A stretch of DNA of 36,948 nt from a virus. Location of the stretch: positions 1-36,948 of IMG/VR virus record IMGVR_UViG_3300043410_000605. One strand, written 5' to 3'. Every line of letters starts with the position of its first letter. Position 1 is the first letter of the stretch. The notes below the pieces were generated by a model. That model saw nothing but the letters and a program-made list of their open reading frames with translations, was not told the DNA's origin and searched no databases. Positions 6,398 to 13,055 of this stretch are shown piece after piece. A program made the translations under genes and the position numbers.

Positions 6398-6595
6398 TTA
6401 TTTGTTAAGTTTTTGGTGACGTTGGAAATAAGACTGCGTTCCAGATTTTTGGATAGCATTTATAGATTGTTCATATTCGACAGGATGAATGCAGGTTTTT
6501 GTTATGTAGTTATAGTACATATCTTGACCCTGCTTAATGAGTCGGCCACTAATTGCACAATGGCAATCAAATTTGGCGGTGATTAATTCAAACAT
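6398..6595 (-). CDS. Small putative zinc-binding protein (65 aa)
   Basis: The protein has a CxC...CxH arrangement: C11 and C13 in FDCHCAISG, then C35 and H37 in TKTCIHP. Between them is a GRLIKQGQDMYYNYITK beta-hairpin. This fits a treble-clef or zinc-ribbon-like metal site. The function is unknown; small zinc proteins in phage early regions often bind host proteins or nucleic acids. The leader AACCAAAAAACCAAAAATCT before the ATG contains the recurrent repeat described at 6596-6738. Confidence 0.65.
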   Translation of the reverse strand: MFELITAKFDCHCAISGRLIKQGQDMYYNYITKTCIHPVEYEQSINAIQKSGTQSYFQRHQKLNK

Positions 6596-6738
6596 AGATT
6601 TTTGGTTTTTTGGTTAGTGTTTTGTAAAATTAAGGAGTTTTTGTGATTATTTAAGATTTTTAAGGGGTTTTTTGTTAAGGAAATCATAAAAGATTTTTGG
6701 GTTTTTTGACAGGGTTTTTGGGCACACCAGATTTTTGG
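6596..6738. repeat. Four copies of agatttttgg in a gene-poor stretch
   Basis: agatttttgg occurs at 6596-6605, 6691-6700 and 6729-6738, with a weaker copy (agatttttaagg) at 6654-6665. Spacings are 58, 37 and 38. On the coding strand they read CCAAAAATCT. Part of the region could be read as a 31-codon ORF (6647-6742), but that peptide is just translated repeat (SKNL, PKIF, KNLK). The stretch 6596-6877 otherwise holds no convincing gene. Confidence 0.55.
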
Positions 6739-6744
6739 ACATAC

Positions 6745-6789
6745 TTAGACTGCTTTGCATACTATTACAGCATACATAGACAAGTCTAA
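6745..6789. other. Inverted repeat able to form a small stem-loop
   Basis: TTAGACT (6745-6751) is the exact reverse complement of AGTCTAA (6783-6789). A shorter TAGAC/GTCTA pair and a direct repeat GCATAC lie inside. It sits in the untranslated stretch between 6596 and 6877. It is too short for a tRNA and has no T-run, so it may be an operator or an RNA structure in the leader. Confidence 0.4.
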
Positions 6790-6877
6790 ATATTAGCCAT
6801 TTAGAGGCCCAAATTTGCCTTATCTTTTGCAGTTAGTATAAAAATACCAACCTAAAAAATAAAGCCTTTATTTAGTC

Positions 6878-7075
6878 TTATTTTGCTAAATATTCAATTA
6901 ACATTAATTTGCTCATTATTGCAATTCTTATTTTTGAGTCGGTAGCCTTTGCAATATTTTCGCAATCTTCCGTACTTAATTCACCTTTGTAAAGGTTAAA
7001 AATTGTACTAATTAGGCTTTTTCTTGACATTTTTGGCAATCTATTGCGTGTCATGTTGATTTGCTTTTGTGTCAT
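6878..7075 (-). CDS. Hypothetical basic helical protein (65 aa)
   Basis: Starts MTQKQINMTRNRLPKMSRKS. The first 20 residues are basic, and the rest is helical with an acidic middle (GELSTEDCENIAKA). There is no recognised domain. It lies just downstream of a weak terminator-like hairpin, so it may be expressed by read-through or from its own promoter. Confidence 0.6.
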   Translation of the reverse strand: MTQKQINMTRNRLPKMSRKSLISTIFNLYKGELSTEDCENIAKATDSKIRIAIMSKLMLIEYLAK

Positions 7076-7091
7076 TGTTTAATTTATTGGT

Positions 7092-7117
7092 TAATATAAA
7101 ACCCCTAAAAAGGGGTT
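7092..7117 (-). terminator. Hairpin terminator, probably weak
   Basis: AACCCC/GGGGTT forms a 6-bp stem with a 6-base loop (7100-7117). On the minus strand it is followed by TTTATATT, a short and interrupted U-tract. It lies 24 bases after the stop of the gene at 7141-7350. A second small hairpin, GGCT/AGCC (7125-7137), sits between. It may reduce early transcription rather than stop it. Confidence 0.5.
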
Positions 7118-7140
7118 CTATTTCGGCTATTCAAGCCTCA

Positions 7141-7350
7141 TCAGTTAACCTTTATTAATGTTACAGGCTCTTGCATATTGTACAATAAATCAAAATATTT
7201 ATCGTAAAGTTCATTAAAAACCTCCTGTGCTTGTTCTGTGTAATTTGTTTCCTCTTCGCTTTCTTCGTATATCAAACCTTGAAAAAAAGAGTTAAGCTCA
7301 TTTTCGGCTAGTTCACTAGCTACCTCAATAATGTTAATTTTAATAGTCAT
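7141..7350 (-). CDS. Hypothetical acidic protein (69 aa)
   Basis: Begins MTIKINIIEVASELAENELN and has a strongly acidic middle (YEESEEETNYTEQAQEVFNE). Small acidic early phage proteins may act as inhibitors or DNA mimics, but nothing specific shows that here. It is followed by a terminator-like hairpin, which may mark the end of an early subtranscript with the 278-residue gene. Confidence 0.65.
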   Translation of the reverse strand: MTIKINIIEVASELAENELNSFFQGLIYEESEEETNYTEQAQEVFNELYDKYFDLLYNMQEPVTLIKVN

Positions 7351-7368
7351 TTTAGTATGTTTTATATG

Positions 7369-8205
7369 TTAAAATAATTGAGACCCAAAACGTAATAAAT
7401 AAGGCTTTGTAAAAGTGTGACAGCCTATTTTTATTTCTTGCCCTACTTTGTCTACTGAAAAATTTAATATTTTGTCACCAACGTGCAAAGAGTCGCTTTT
7501 GATGCTTAAATATAGACGCTTTGCTAATTCCATTGGAATTTGTACGGCTTGAGTAGTCTCAATTCTGTTATCTTTAACTCTTAAAAAGTCATATTTGTAA
7601 TATGTATAAATTCTGTCTGTTTCTTCGTTTATCCACTTTTTAAATTGTTCTTTGAATTTTATCTTTTGTTCCTTAATTCTTCTTTTTTCCTCTTGTTTCT
7701 CAAATTCAATCTGTTTTTCATATAGCTTTAAATACTCTTGTTTATTGCTAATATTAAAAACATCCTGTAAATTTTGAGGAATATCAATACCGAAAAACTC
7801 TGAATATTGCTCCGCTTGTCTTTTATTATATCCAATTTCGGCAAGGTATTTTTCTGGCTTTCTAGCGTTAATTAGATTTTTTGCTATATTTTCGGAACTA
7901 TTCAACCATGCTTTAAAATTCTCTTCGTGTGTTCCTTTCGGGTTATTGCAATATATTTTTTTGTATTGGTTTGTAGCTGCTCTTACTATACTAATATGCT
8001 TACCTGTAGTATTGGAATAACCACGAGTAGTAAATAAAAGCACCTCTTCGCCTTGTTCGTTGGTAGTGAATTTACAAATAGGGAAATGATGGCCGTAACT
8101 ATAAATAGTTGAACCCTCAAAGAACATCGAACCAGAACGGCCGCTATTTTGTAGTCGGTTAGCGTATGTGTGTGCTAAATCTGAATTGTTAAATACGTTT
8201 CTCAT
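7369..8205 (-). CDS. Large early hypothetical protein (278 aa)
   Basis: The N-terminal 100 residues contain NSGRSGSMFFEGSTIYSYG, then HFPICKF, LLFTTRGYSNTTGKH and a YKKIYCNNP segment. This combination recurs in early proteins of phages and plasmids of Bacteroidota, where its function is unknown. The middle (about 155-200) is a long, charged helix or coiled coil (EKQIEFEKQEEKRRIKEQKI). The C-terminal 80 residues are mixed. It is the first large gene of the leftward unit, so it is expected to be made very early and may act in host take-over. That role is inference. Confidence 0.75.
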   Translation of the reverse strand: MRNVFNNSDLAHTYANRLQNSGRSGSMFFEGSTIYSYGHHFPICKFTTNEQGEEVLLFTTRGYSNTTGKHISIVRAATNQYKKIYCNNPKGTHEENFKAWLNSSENIAKNLINARKPEKYLAEIGYNKRQAEQYSEFFGIDIPQNLQDVFNISNKQEYLKLYEKQIEFEKQEEKRRIKEQKIKFKEQFKKWINEETDRIYTYYKYDFLRVKDNRIETTQAVQIPMELAKRLYLSIKSDSLHVGDKILNFSVDKVGQEIKIGCHTFTKPYLLRFGSQLF

Positions 8206-8210
8206 AATGT

Positions 8211-8318
8211 TTATTTTTTAGTGTTTTTGTAGTTATAAATAAAAGCGGTAAAAATTACCATAATCAGAACGATGCCTAAATAAAAGGGGGCACTTTCCTG
8301 TAAAGCTGATTGATGCAT
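8211..8318 (-). CDS. Small single-span membrane protein (35 aa)
   Basis: Reads MHQSALQESAPFYLGIVLIM and continues VIFTAFIYNYKNTKK. Residues about 12-28 form one membrane helix with a basic C-terminal tail that should face the cytoplasm. It starts 2 bases after the previous small membrane ORF ends. The pair are the first two ORFs after the early promoter. Function unknown. Confidence 0.55.
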   Translation of the reverse strand: MHQSALQESAPFYLGIVLIMVIFTAFIYNYKNTKK

Positions 8319-8320
8319 GA

Positions 8321-8425
8321 TTACTTAGATTTAATAAGGTTAATGAATAATAAAACGACATTGTAGGTAAAAGCTACCAATAAAGTAGCTCCGAATAGTT
8401 GAATGATGTTAGATAATGTTTGCAT
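8321..8425 (-). CDS. Small single-span membrane protein (34 aa), first early ORF
   Basis: Reads MQTLSNIIQLFGATLLVAFT and continues YNVVLLFINLIKSK. Almost the entire protein is hydrophobic, with one helix at about 8-31. The ATG is about 16 bases after the predicted start of the early transcript, so it should be among the first phage proteins made. It may protect the envelope or exclude other phages; this is speculative. Confidence 0.55.
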   Translation of the reverse strand: MQTLSNIIQLFGATLLVAFTYNVVLLFINLIKSK

Positions 8426-8447
8426 GTTTTAAGGTTTTAATGAGACA

Positions 8448-8478
8448 TAAAGATATAAAACAATATCAAACAAACAAA
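8448..8478 (-). promoter_or_regulatory. Early leftward promoter PE
   Basis: On the minus strand TTTG (8478-8475) is followed by exactly 19 bases and then TATCTTTA (8455-8448), which matches the Bacteroidota -7 box TAnnTTTG at all but the last position. Transcription would begin near 8441-8444, shortly before the first early ORF. This is the best leftward promoter in the control region. Confidence 0.7.
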
Positions 8479-8521
8479 AGAAATATAAAGAAATATTTAT
8501 AATAAATTGTTAAAATAGATT

Positions 8522-8704
8522 AATGTTGTAACATTGGTCTAATAATGTGGTATATATTATCTACTATATTATACATTAGATAATGAATAATACATTATAT
8601 AATATATATACAATATAGAATGTACTTATTAAATCACTGTATATATAGGGTACATTATAATACAATTGTTATATTAATAGGACCAATTGTTATGTGGCGC
8701 ACAT
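8522..8704. promoter_or_regulatory. AT-rich control region with operator-like dyads and repeats
   Basis: The region between the divergent units holds no gene from 8426 to 9017. It contains the dyad AATGTT-GT-AACATT (8522-8535); TACATTA(G/T)ATAAT at 8572-8584 and 8591-8603, with a relative TACATTATAAT at 8651; the repeat CAATTGTTAT at 8663-8672 and 8684-8693, exactly 21 bases (two helix turns) apart; and the dyad ATGTG-GCG-CACAT (8692-8704). These are likely binding sites for a phage or host regulator. The low melting temperature would also suit an origin of replication. Confidence 0.55.
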
Positions 8705-8736
8705 CGAAGGGGTATAAATCATTTAGTTTAATTTGT

Positions 8737-8744
8737 TAGCTTTG
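8737..8744 (+). promoter_or_regulatory. Candidate late rightward promoter, -7 box TAGCTTTG
   Basis: TAGCTTTG is a full match to TAnnTTTG and points toward the late genes. I see no TTTG 19 bases upstream, so it may need an activator, which would fit a late promoter next to the operator-like repeats. The transcript would start near 8748-8751 and begin with a G-rich stretch. Confidence 0.5.
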
Positions 8745-8753
8745 CTCATGATA

Positions 8754-8898
8754 GGGGAGGGGACAGGAGGCTTCTGGTAGGTGAGAGAAAGCTTATTTAA
8801 CATAATATTTATTATTGGTTGATTAGGTGACAGGATAGTGACCCCCTACCATGTTTTTTAGCGTCAAAGTTTTGGGGAGTGCCTTGTGCCCCCTAAAA
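8754..8898 (+). promoter_or_regulatory. G-rich, structured late 5' leader
   Basis: The predicted late mRNA starts with GGGGAGGGGACAGGAGG (8754-8770). TGGTAGG (8775-8781) can pair perfectly with CCTACCA (8845-8851). A second hairpin uses GGGG (8874-8877) and CCCC (8890-8893). The G-blocks could instead pair with either C-block or form a quadruplex, so alternative folds are possible. The rest of the leader to 9017 shows no ORF of useful length. Confidence 0.4.
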
Positions 8899-9017
8899 TT
8901 CTGATTTAAAATATTGGCTTCACATTTTTTGAGATTGTAATTTTTTAATTTTTCCTATGACCCATTAAAATAAAATGTAATATGTACAAATGTAAACCCA
9001 AACCAAAAAAGTAATCT

Positions 9018-9545
9018 ATGAATGCACAATTCAAAGACATAACCAAACAAGCTTTTATCATAGCCTATAAGGAGAACTTTGGCAATATCACTATTGCGTG
9101 TGAATCAGCTGGGGTATCTAGGAGCACTTACAACAAGTGGGCTAAAGAAGACGAAGAGTTCAGAACTACCTTAGCGGAAATTGAGCCAGAAGAAATCATG
9201 TTAGACTTTGGTGAACACAAGCTAATGGAGAGAATTGCCAAAGGAGACACCTTAGCTACCATGTTCTTGCTAAAGACAAAAGGTAAGCGTAGAGGATATG
9301 TAGAAAGACAAGAAGTAGCTCACGAAGGAGATGTGGTGAAACAGATTACCGTTAATGTCCTTAGACCTGAAGAATTAGAGAACGTTACTACTAAACAGCT
9401 AGATGGTGATGAAAACTTGCAACTAGAAGATAGTGGCATGACTGTACCTGCTTCAATGGCGGATAGGATTGATGAAATTCCATTATACGACCACGATAAA
9501 GGGGAATTATTGGACCTAAATGAGCAAGAAGAGTATGAAGAGTAG
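9018..9545 (+). CDS. terS: Terminase small subunit
   Basis: A 175-residue protein. Residues about 12-50 (KQAFIIAYKENFGNITIACE, then SAGVSRSTYNKWAKEDEEF) form a helix-turn-helix of the kind found in small terminases, which bind the packaging site on phage DNA. The middle region (50-100; KLMERIAKGDTLATMFLLKT) is helical and likely makes the ring oligomer. The acidic tail (...LLDLNEQEEYEE) may contact the large subunit. It directly precedes terL, separated by a 158-base stretch with RNA-like structure. The leader ACCCAAACCAAAAAAGTAAT is typical for this genome. Confidence 0.85.
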   Translation: MNAQFKDITKQAFIIAYKENFGNITIACESAGVSRSTYNKWAKEDEEFRTTLAEIEPEEIMLDFGEHKLMERIAKGDTLATMFLLKTKGKRRGYVERQEVAHEGDVVKQITVNVLRPEELENVTTKQLDGDENLQLEDSGMTVPASMADRIDEIPLYDHDKGELLDLNEQEEYEE

Positions 9546-9703
9546 AGTGAAACGAATTAGGAGCATAGCGACTAATTGTCTAAAATCAATTCTTTGCCTA
9601 TTTTAAGGCGATTTAAGACACTTTAATGATAAAATAGTATCATAACATCAAATGAGAAGTAAAATGGCTGTAATCAGCTTAAAATAACCAAAAAACAAAA
9701 TGA
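9546..9703 (+). other. Structured spacer between terminase genes
   Basis: GTCTAAAATC (9578-9587) pairs with GATTTAAGAC (9610-9619) at 9 of 10 positions and encloses a hairpin GCCT/AGGC (9596-9609) after an 8-base bulge. AATTAG/CTAATT (9554-9576 region) is another inverted repeat upstream. There is no T-run after it, so it is not a simple terminator. It could be an RNA processing site or part of the packaging-site region. No real gene is seen here (only an 11-codon ORF). Confidence 0.4.
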
Positions 9704-10840
9704 ATGGAAGTAACTACCAACAAAGTGTTCCAAATTTTGCAAGAGAGTCCAAAAAAAATCTCAGTTATGCAAGGAGGAACAAGAAGTGGCAAGACATACA
9801 ATATCTTGACATGGTTTATCGTAAAACTGTTACAAGAAAGGGGAAAGACGTTGACTATCTGCCGTTCCTCGCTGCCGTCTATCAAGGGTTCTGTAATGAG
9901 AGACTTCATAGAGATACTTTCGAAATATGGGCTTTACTCAGAAGACAAACACAACAAATCAGAAAATTTATACTTTCTAAGCGGAAACACCGTAGAGTTC
10001 GTATCTACTGACCAACCGCAAAAGATTAGAGGTCGAAAGCGTAATTACTTGTTTATTAACGAGGCCAACGAGGTAAACTACGAATCTTGGATGCAGTTAG
10101 CCCTTCGTACAACCGAAAAGATAGTTATTGACTATAACCCCTCAGATTACTACTCCTGGATTTACGATAAGGTGATTCCTCGTGAGGATGCCGACTTTAC
10201 CATCACTACCTACAAAGACAACCCCTTTTTGGAAAAGTCTATTGTCGAGGAGATTGAAAGGTTAAAAGAAGCTGACCACGAATACTGGAGAGTCTACGGT
10301 TTGGGTGAACGTGCTATAAGTGAAGCCACCATCTACAGCCATTGGAGACGTAGACGAAACTTCCCTGAAGGTGGGGAGATATTCTACGGATTGGACTTCG
10401 GTTATAACAACCAAACCGCTTTGGTTAGATGTAAAATGCATGATGGCGATATTTATGTGGAGCAAATGATTTACGAAACAAAGTTATCTACTGCCCTCCT
10501 AATAGAAAAATTAAAATCTTTTGGCTTGTCTCGTAGAGATGAGATATTCGCAGATGCCGCAGAACCTAAGACCATTGCTGAGGTAAACAAATCAGGATTT
10601 AATCTTAAACCAGCCGTTAAGGATGTGTTTGCTGGAATCAACAAGGTTAAGTCTTTCCCACTTTTTATCAAATCAGAATCTTTGGATTTGTTAGATGAGA
10701 TTAAGAACTACAAATGGAAGACAGACCACGATGGCAACATCATGGATGAACCTGTGAAGTTTAGAGACCACTTAATGGATGCAATGCGATATGCTATATA
10801 CACAAAATTTGCGAAACCGAAGCGTGGTTGGATTGTTTAG
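9704..10840 (+). CDS. terL: Terminase large subunit
   Basis: A 378-residue packaging motor and nuclease. The ATPase domain has Walker A QGGTRSGKT (23-31) and a Walker B-type strand LFINEAN (116-122) with the catalytic Glu. The RNase H-like nuclease domain has the expected acidic residues in YGLDFGYNN (D231), IFADAAEP (D284) and RDHLMDAMRYA (D355, D359). It pumps DNA into the prohead and cuts it. The ATG at 9704 is preferred over 9700, which is out of frame. Length is slightly short but complete for PBSX/T4-like terminases of this phage group. Confidence 0.95.
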   Translation: MEVTTNKVFQILQESPKKISVMQGGTRSGKTYNILTWFIVKLLQERGKTLTICRSSLPSIKGSVMRDFIEILSKYGLYSEDKHNKSENLYFLSGNTVEFVSTDQPQKIRGRKRNYLFINEANEVNYESWMQLALRTTEKIVIDYNPSDYYSWIYDKVIPREDADFTITTYKDNPFLEKSIVEEIERLKEADHEYWRVYGLGERAISEATIYSHWRRRRNFPEGGEIFYGLDFGYNNQTALVRCKMHDGDIYVEQMIYETKLSTALLIEKLKSFGLSRRDEIFADAAEPKTIAEVNKSGFNLKPAVKDVFAGINKVKSFPLFIKSESLDLLDEIKNYKWKTDHDGNIMDEPVKFRDHLMDAMRYAIYTKFAKPKRGWIV

Positions 10841-10861
10841 GACAAAAAATTGTTACTTTTG
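10833..10861 (+). promoter_or_regulatory. Promoter before the portal gene
   Basis: TTG (10833-10835), 18 bases, then TACTTTTG (10854-10861), a full TAnnTTTG box, followed by TAAAAATATC. The transcript would begin about 10 bases before the portal start. This is the best of the internal late promoters because it has both elements. Confidence 0.6.
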
Positions 10862-10876
10862 TAAAAATATCTTATA

Positions 10877-12280
10877 GTGAAATTAAAGGACATTATAAAT
10901 GGGATTAACCCTTTCCAAGTGAAAGCTACTCCCAAGATGAACTCTACTAATAACCCATTACCAAACTTTGGGGGTATCATTGGTGGTAGAGCCATCTACC
11001 CTAGTCTTGGGTATAAAAAATATGTAGACGATTATACTGCTAACTCTGAAGTATACGCTGTAGTAAAAAGAATTGCTAAAACAGTGTCTACTGTTCCATT
11101 TTACGTTTACAAGGTTAAGAACAGAAAAGACCTACAGAGATATAAGTCAATGGTAGAAAACGCAGGTAGCACTGCAGACATTGCTAAAGCAGAGATAGTA
11201 AGAATCAAAGCGGTTGATGAGATTGCTGATTCTCCTTTAAATAAATTATTAGAACAACCAAACGAATACCAATCTTTTTCTGAACTATTAGAAAACGTTA
11301 TTGGCTATAAGTTGATTACAGGAAACTCCTACCTATGGGCGAACAGAGTAGGTAACAACAGAGTTTCTGAATTAGTTTGTCTCCCATCCCAATACATCGC
11401 AATTATCAGCGATGGTACATTATATGGGGTTGAAGGCTACAGATTCACTTTAGTTGGATGGGATAAGATTGCAAAAGAAGATGTGATTCATCTAAAGTAC
11501 TTCAACCCTTATTTTAACACTAATGCTCAACAGCTTTATGGCTTAAGTCCTTTACAAGCTGCCTACAGAACTATACAGCGTTCTAACGATGCTAAAGACA
11601 CCTCTGTAGCAATGTTACAGAATCAGGGTCCTCGTGGTATCTTGTATGCAGACGAAGGAAGTGACTTCGGACCAGAACAAGCTGGTAAGATGAAAGAAGA
11701 TTTCTACCAACAATACGGAACAAAGTTGGGTGGTATCAGCAACAATGCTGGAAACATTATTGTCGCTGGTGCTAAACTTGGTTGGGTTGACATGGGTCTT
11801 AGCCCAGTTGACTTGAATATCTTGGAGTCTGAGAAAATCACACTTCGTGAGTTATGTAACGTTTATGGAGTTAACTCTGCGTTATTTAACGACCCAGACA
11901 ACAAGACTTACAACAACATGAAGGAAGCTAAAAAGGAAATGTTAACGCAAGTTATTCTTCCTGAGTTAGTAATGCTTCGTGACGCTTTAAATAGATTCTT
12001 TGCAAACGAAATGGGAAGAGATTACTATATCGATTTTGATATTACCGTATTCCCAGAGTTACAAGAGGACATGAAAGAATTGTCTTCTATCCTTTCTCAG
12101 TCTTGGTGGATTACACCTAACGAAAAGAGACAAGCTATGCGTTACGACCCAGTAAACGACCAAACAATGGATGAGATTTACATTCCTGCTGGTTATTTAC
12201 CTATAGCGGAAGTAACGATGCTTCAAGACCCTAGAAATGCTCAACAACAAGGAGATTATAATATTCCACCAGTAAAATAA
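10877..12280 (+). CDS. Portal protein (HK97 type)
   Basis: A 467-residue protein that forms the dodecameric ring through which DNA enters and leaves the head. Typical stretches are VYAVVKRIAKTVSTVPFYVY (56-75), the LLEQPNEYQSFSELLENVIG region, GNSYLWANR, and SPLQAAYRTIQRSNDA followed by a NQGPRGILY segment. The start codon is GTG at 10877 (MKLKDIINGINPF); there is no better ATG upstream, and the next internal Met would remove the usual N-terminal NPF segment. It follows terL by 36 bases and has its own promoter. Confidence 0.93.
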   Translation: MKLKDIINGINPFQVKATPKMNSTNNPLPNFGGIIGGRAIYPSLGYKKYVDDYTANSEVYAVVKRIAKTVSTVPFYVYKVKNRKDLQRYKSMVENAGSTADIAKAEIVRIKAVDEIADSPLNKLLEQPNEYQSFSELLENVIGYKLITGNSYLWANRVGNNRVSELVCLPSQYIAIISDGTLYGVEGYRFTLVGWDKIAKEDVIHLKYFNPYFNTNAQQLYGLSPLQAAYRTIQRSNDAKDTSVAMLQNQGPRGILYADEGSDFGPEQAGKMKEDFYQQYGTKLGGISNNAGNIIVAGAKLGWVDMGLSPVDLNILESEKITLRELCNVYGVNSALFNDPDNKTYNNMKEAKKEMLTQVILPELVMLRDALNRFFANEMGRDYYIDFDITVFPELQEDMKELSSILSQSWWITPNEKRQAMRYDPVNDQTMDEIYIPAGYLPIAEVTMLQDPRNAQQQGDYNIPPVK

Positions 12281-12285
12281 AAATC

Positions 12286-12651
12286 ATGGCAACATTTGTA
12301 GAATTTATATCACAGTTACATACCGCTAAACAACAAGCAATCGTATGGCATCACCAAACAGATGACTACGCTTGTCATAAGGCGTTAGACAATTTCTATT
12401 CTGAGATTGTTGGTTTAGTAGATGGCTTAGTAGAATCTACTAGCGGTGTATACGGAAGACCTCAAGGTTATTCTGTGCAAACTTTAAAAGACTATGTAGA
12501 CTGCGACATCATTATTTTGTATTTCCAAGATTTATACAGTTACATCCAAACTCAAAGAGCAGGTGTATACCAAGAGACTTGGATTCAAAATCAAATTGAC
12601 GAAATTGCTGCTTTAGTAGCTGAAACTATTTACCTTTTAACTTTAGACTAA
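12286..12651 (+). CDS. Ferritin-like helical hypothetical protein (DUF5856-like)
   Basis: A 121-residue, four-helix protein. The segment HTAKQQAIVWHHQTDDYACH, followed by KALDNFYSEIVGLVDGLVES, resembles the Dps/ferritin-like small proteins placed after the portal in many Bacteroidota phages. The histidines (H12, H22, H23, H30) could bind metal, but the full di-iron set is not clear. A structural role or a head-associated protective role are both possible. Confidence 0.7.
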   Translation: MATFVEFISQLHTAKQQAIVWHHQTDDYACHKALDNFYSEIVGLVDGLVESTSGVYGRPQGYSVQTLKDYVDCDIIILYFQDLYSYIQTQRAGVYQETWIQNQIDEIAALVAETIYLLTLD

Positions 12652-13055
12652 TGGAATTTAAATCATTTGATGCTTTAGAAATTGCAATTAAGAATTTGCA
12701 AGTTAAGAAAACAGATATGGTTAATCACGCTGCTATAGGACAAGCAAACGATTTAATTGAATCTGGAAACGTAATTACTCCTACAGCTTGGAACCATCCA
12801 ACTACAGACGAAGAGAATGCATATATCGATGCTAATGGTATTGAGGCATATGCTATGTGGAATTTAGGAATCAACTCTGAAGCTGACCCTAAATCTAAAG
12901 ACCATTACCACTACATCTATACTTCTGACTTTAAGAATGTAGATAGAGCAGGTTTGATTGCTATTAGACAAAGAAGTGCTCAACAAGGATTAGATTCAAT
13001 ATTTGTAGAGGCTGGTAAAATGTTAGACGCAATTGATAATCCTTCAGCTGATTAA
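12651..13055 (+). CDS. Hypothetical protein in head module (134 aa)
   Basis: Begins MEFKSFDALEIAIKNLQVKK. A central part, SGNVITPTAWNHPTTDEENA followed by YIDANGIEAYAMWNLGINSE, has no domain I can name. The position between portal and head morphogenesis genes and one-base overlaps on both sides (TAATG) mark it as part of the head module, perhaps a minor virion or assembly protein. Confidence 0.75.
   Translation: MEFKSFDALEIAIKNLQVKKTDMVNHAAIGQANDLIESGNVITPTAWNHPTTDEENAYIDANGIEAYAMWNLGINSEADPKSKDHYHYIYTSDFKNVDRAGLIAIRQRSAQQGLDSIFVEAGKMLDAIDNPSAD

Noticed and set aside
6647-6742. 31-codon ORF starting MSKNLVCPKT
   Set aside because: The peptide follows from the CCAAAAATCT repeats and has no other support; kept only as a note under the repeat.
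6745-6789. tRNA-like 7-bp closing stem TTAGACT/AGTCTAA
   Set aside because: Only 45 bases are enclosed, with no T-loop or anticodon arm, so it is not a tRNA.
7632-7640. TTATCCACT, one base away from a DnaA box
   Set aside because: A single imperfect copy inside a coding region is not evidence for an origin.
8765-8822. AGGAGG followed by a GTG ORF of 13 codons
   Set aside because: The host group does not rely on Shine-Dalgarno sites, and the ORF is very short; the G-rich element is better seen as mRNA structure.
8285-8894. AGGGGGCAC (about 8285) complementary to GTGCCCCCT (about 8886)
   Set aside because: One copy is inside a coding ORF on the other transcript, and the sequences are 600 bases apart in divergent units; probably chance.
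9700-10011. A 103-codon ORF overlapping the start of terL
   Set aside because: It is an alternate frame of terL, whose ATPase motifs are clear in the 9704 frame.
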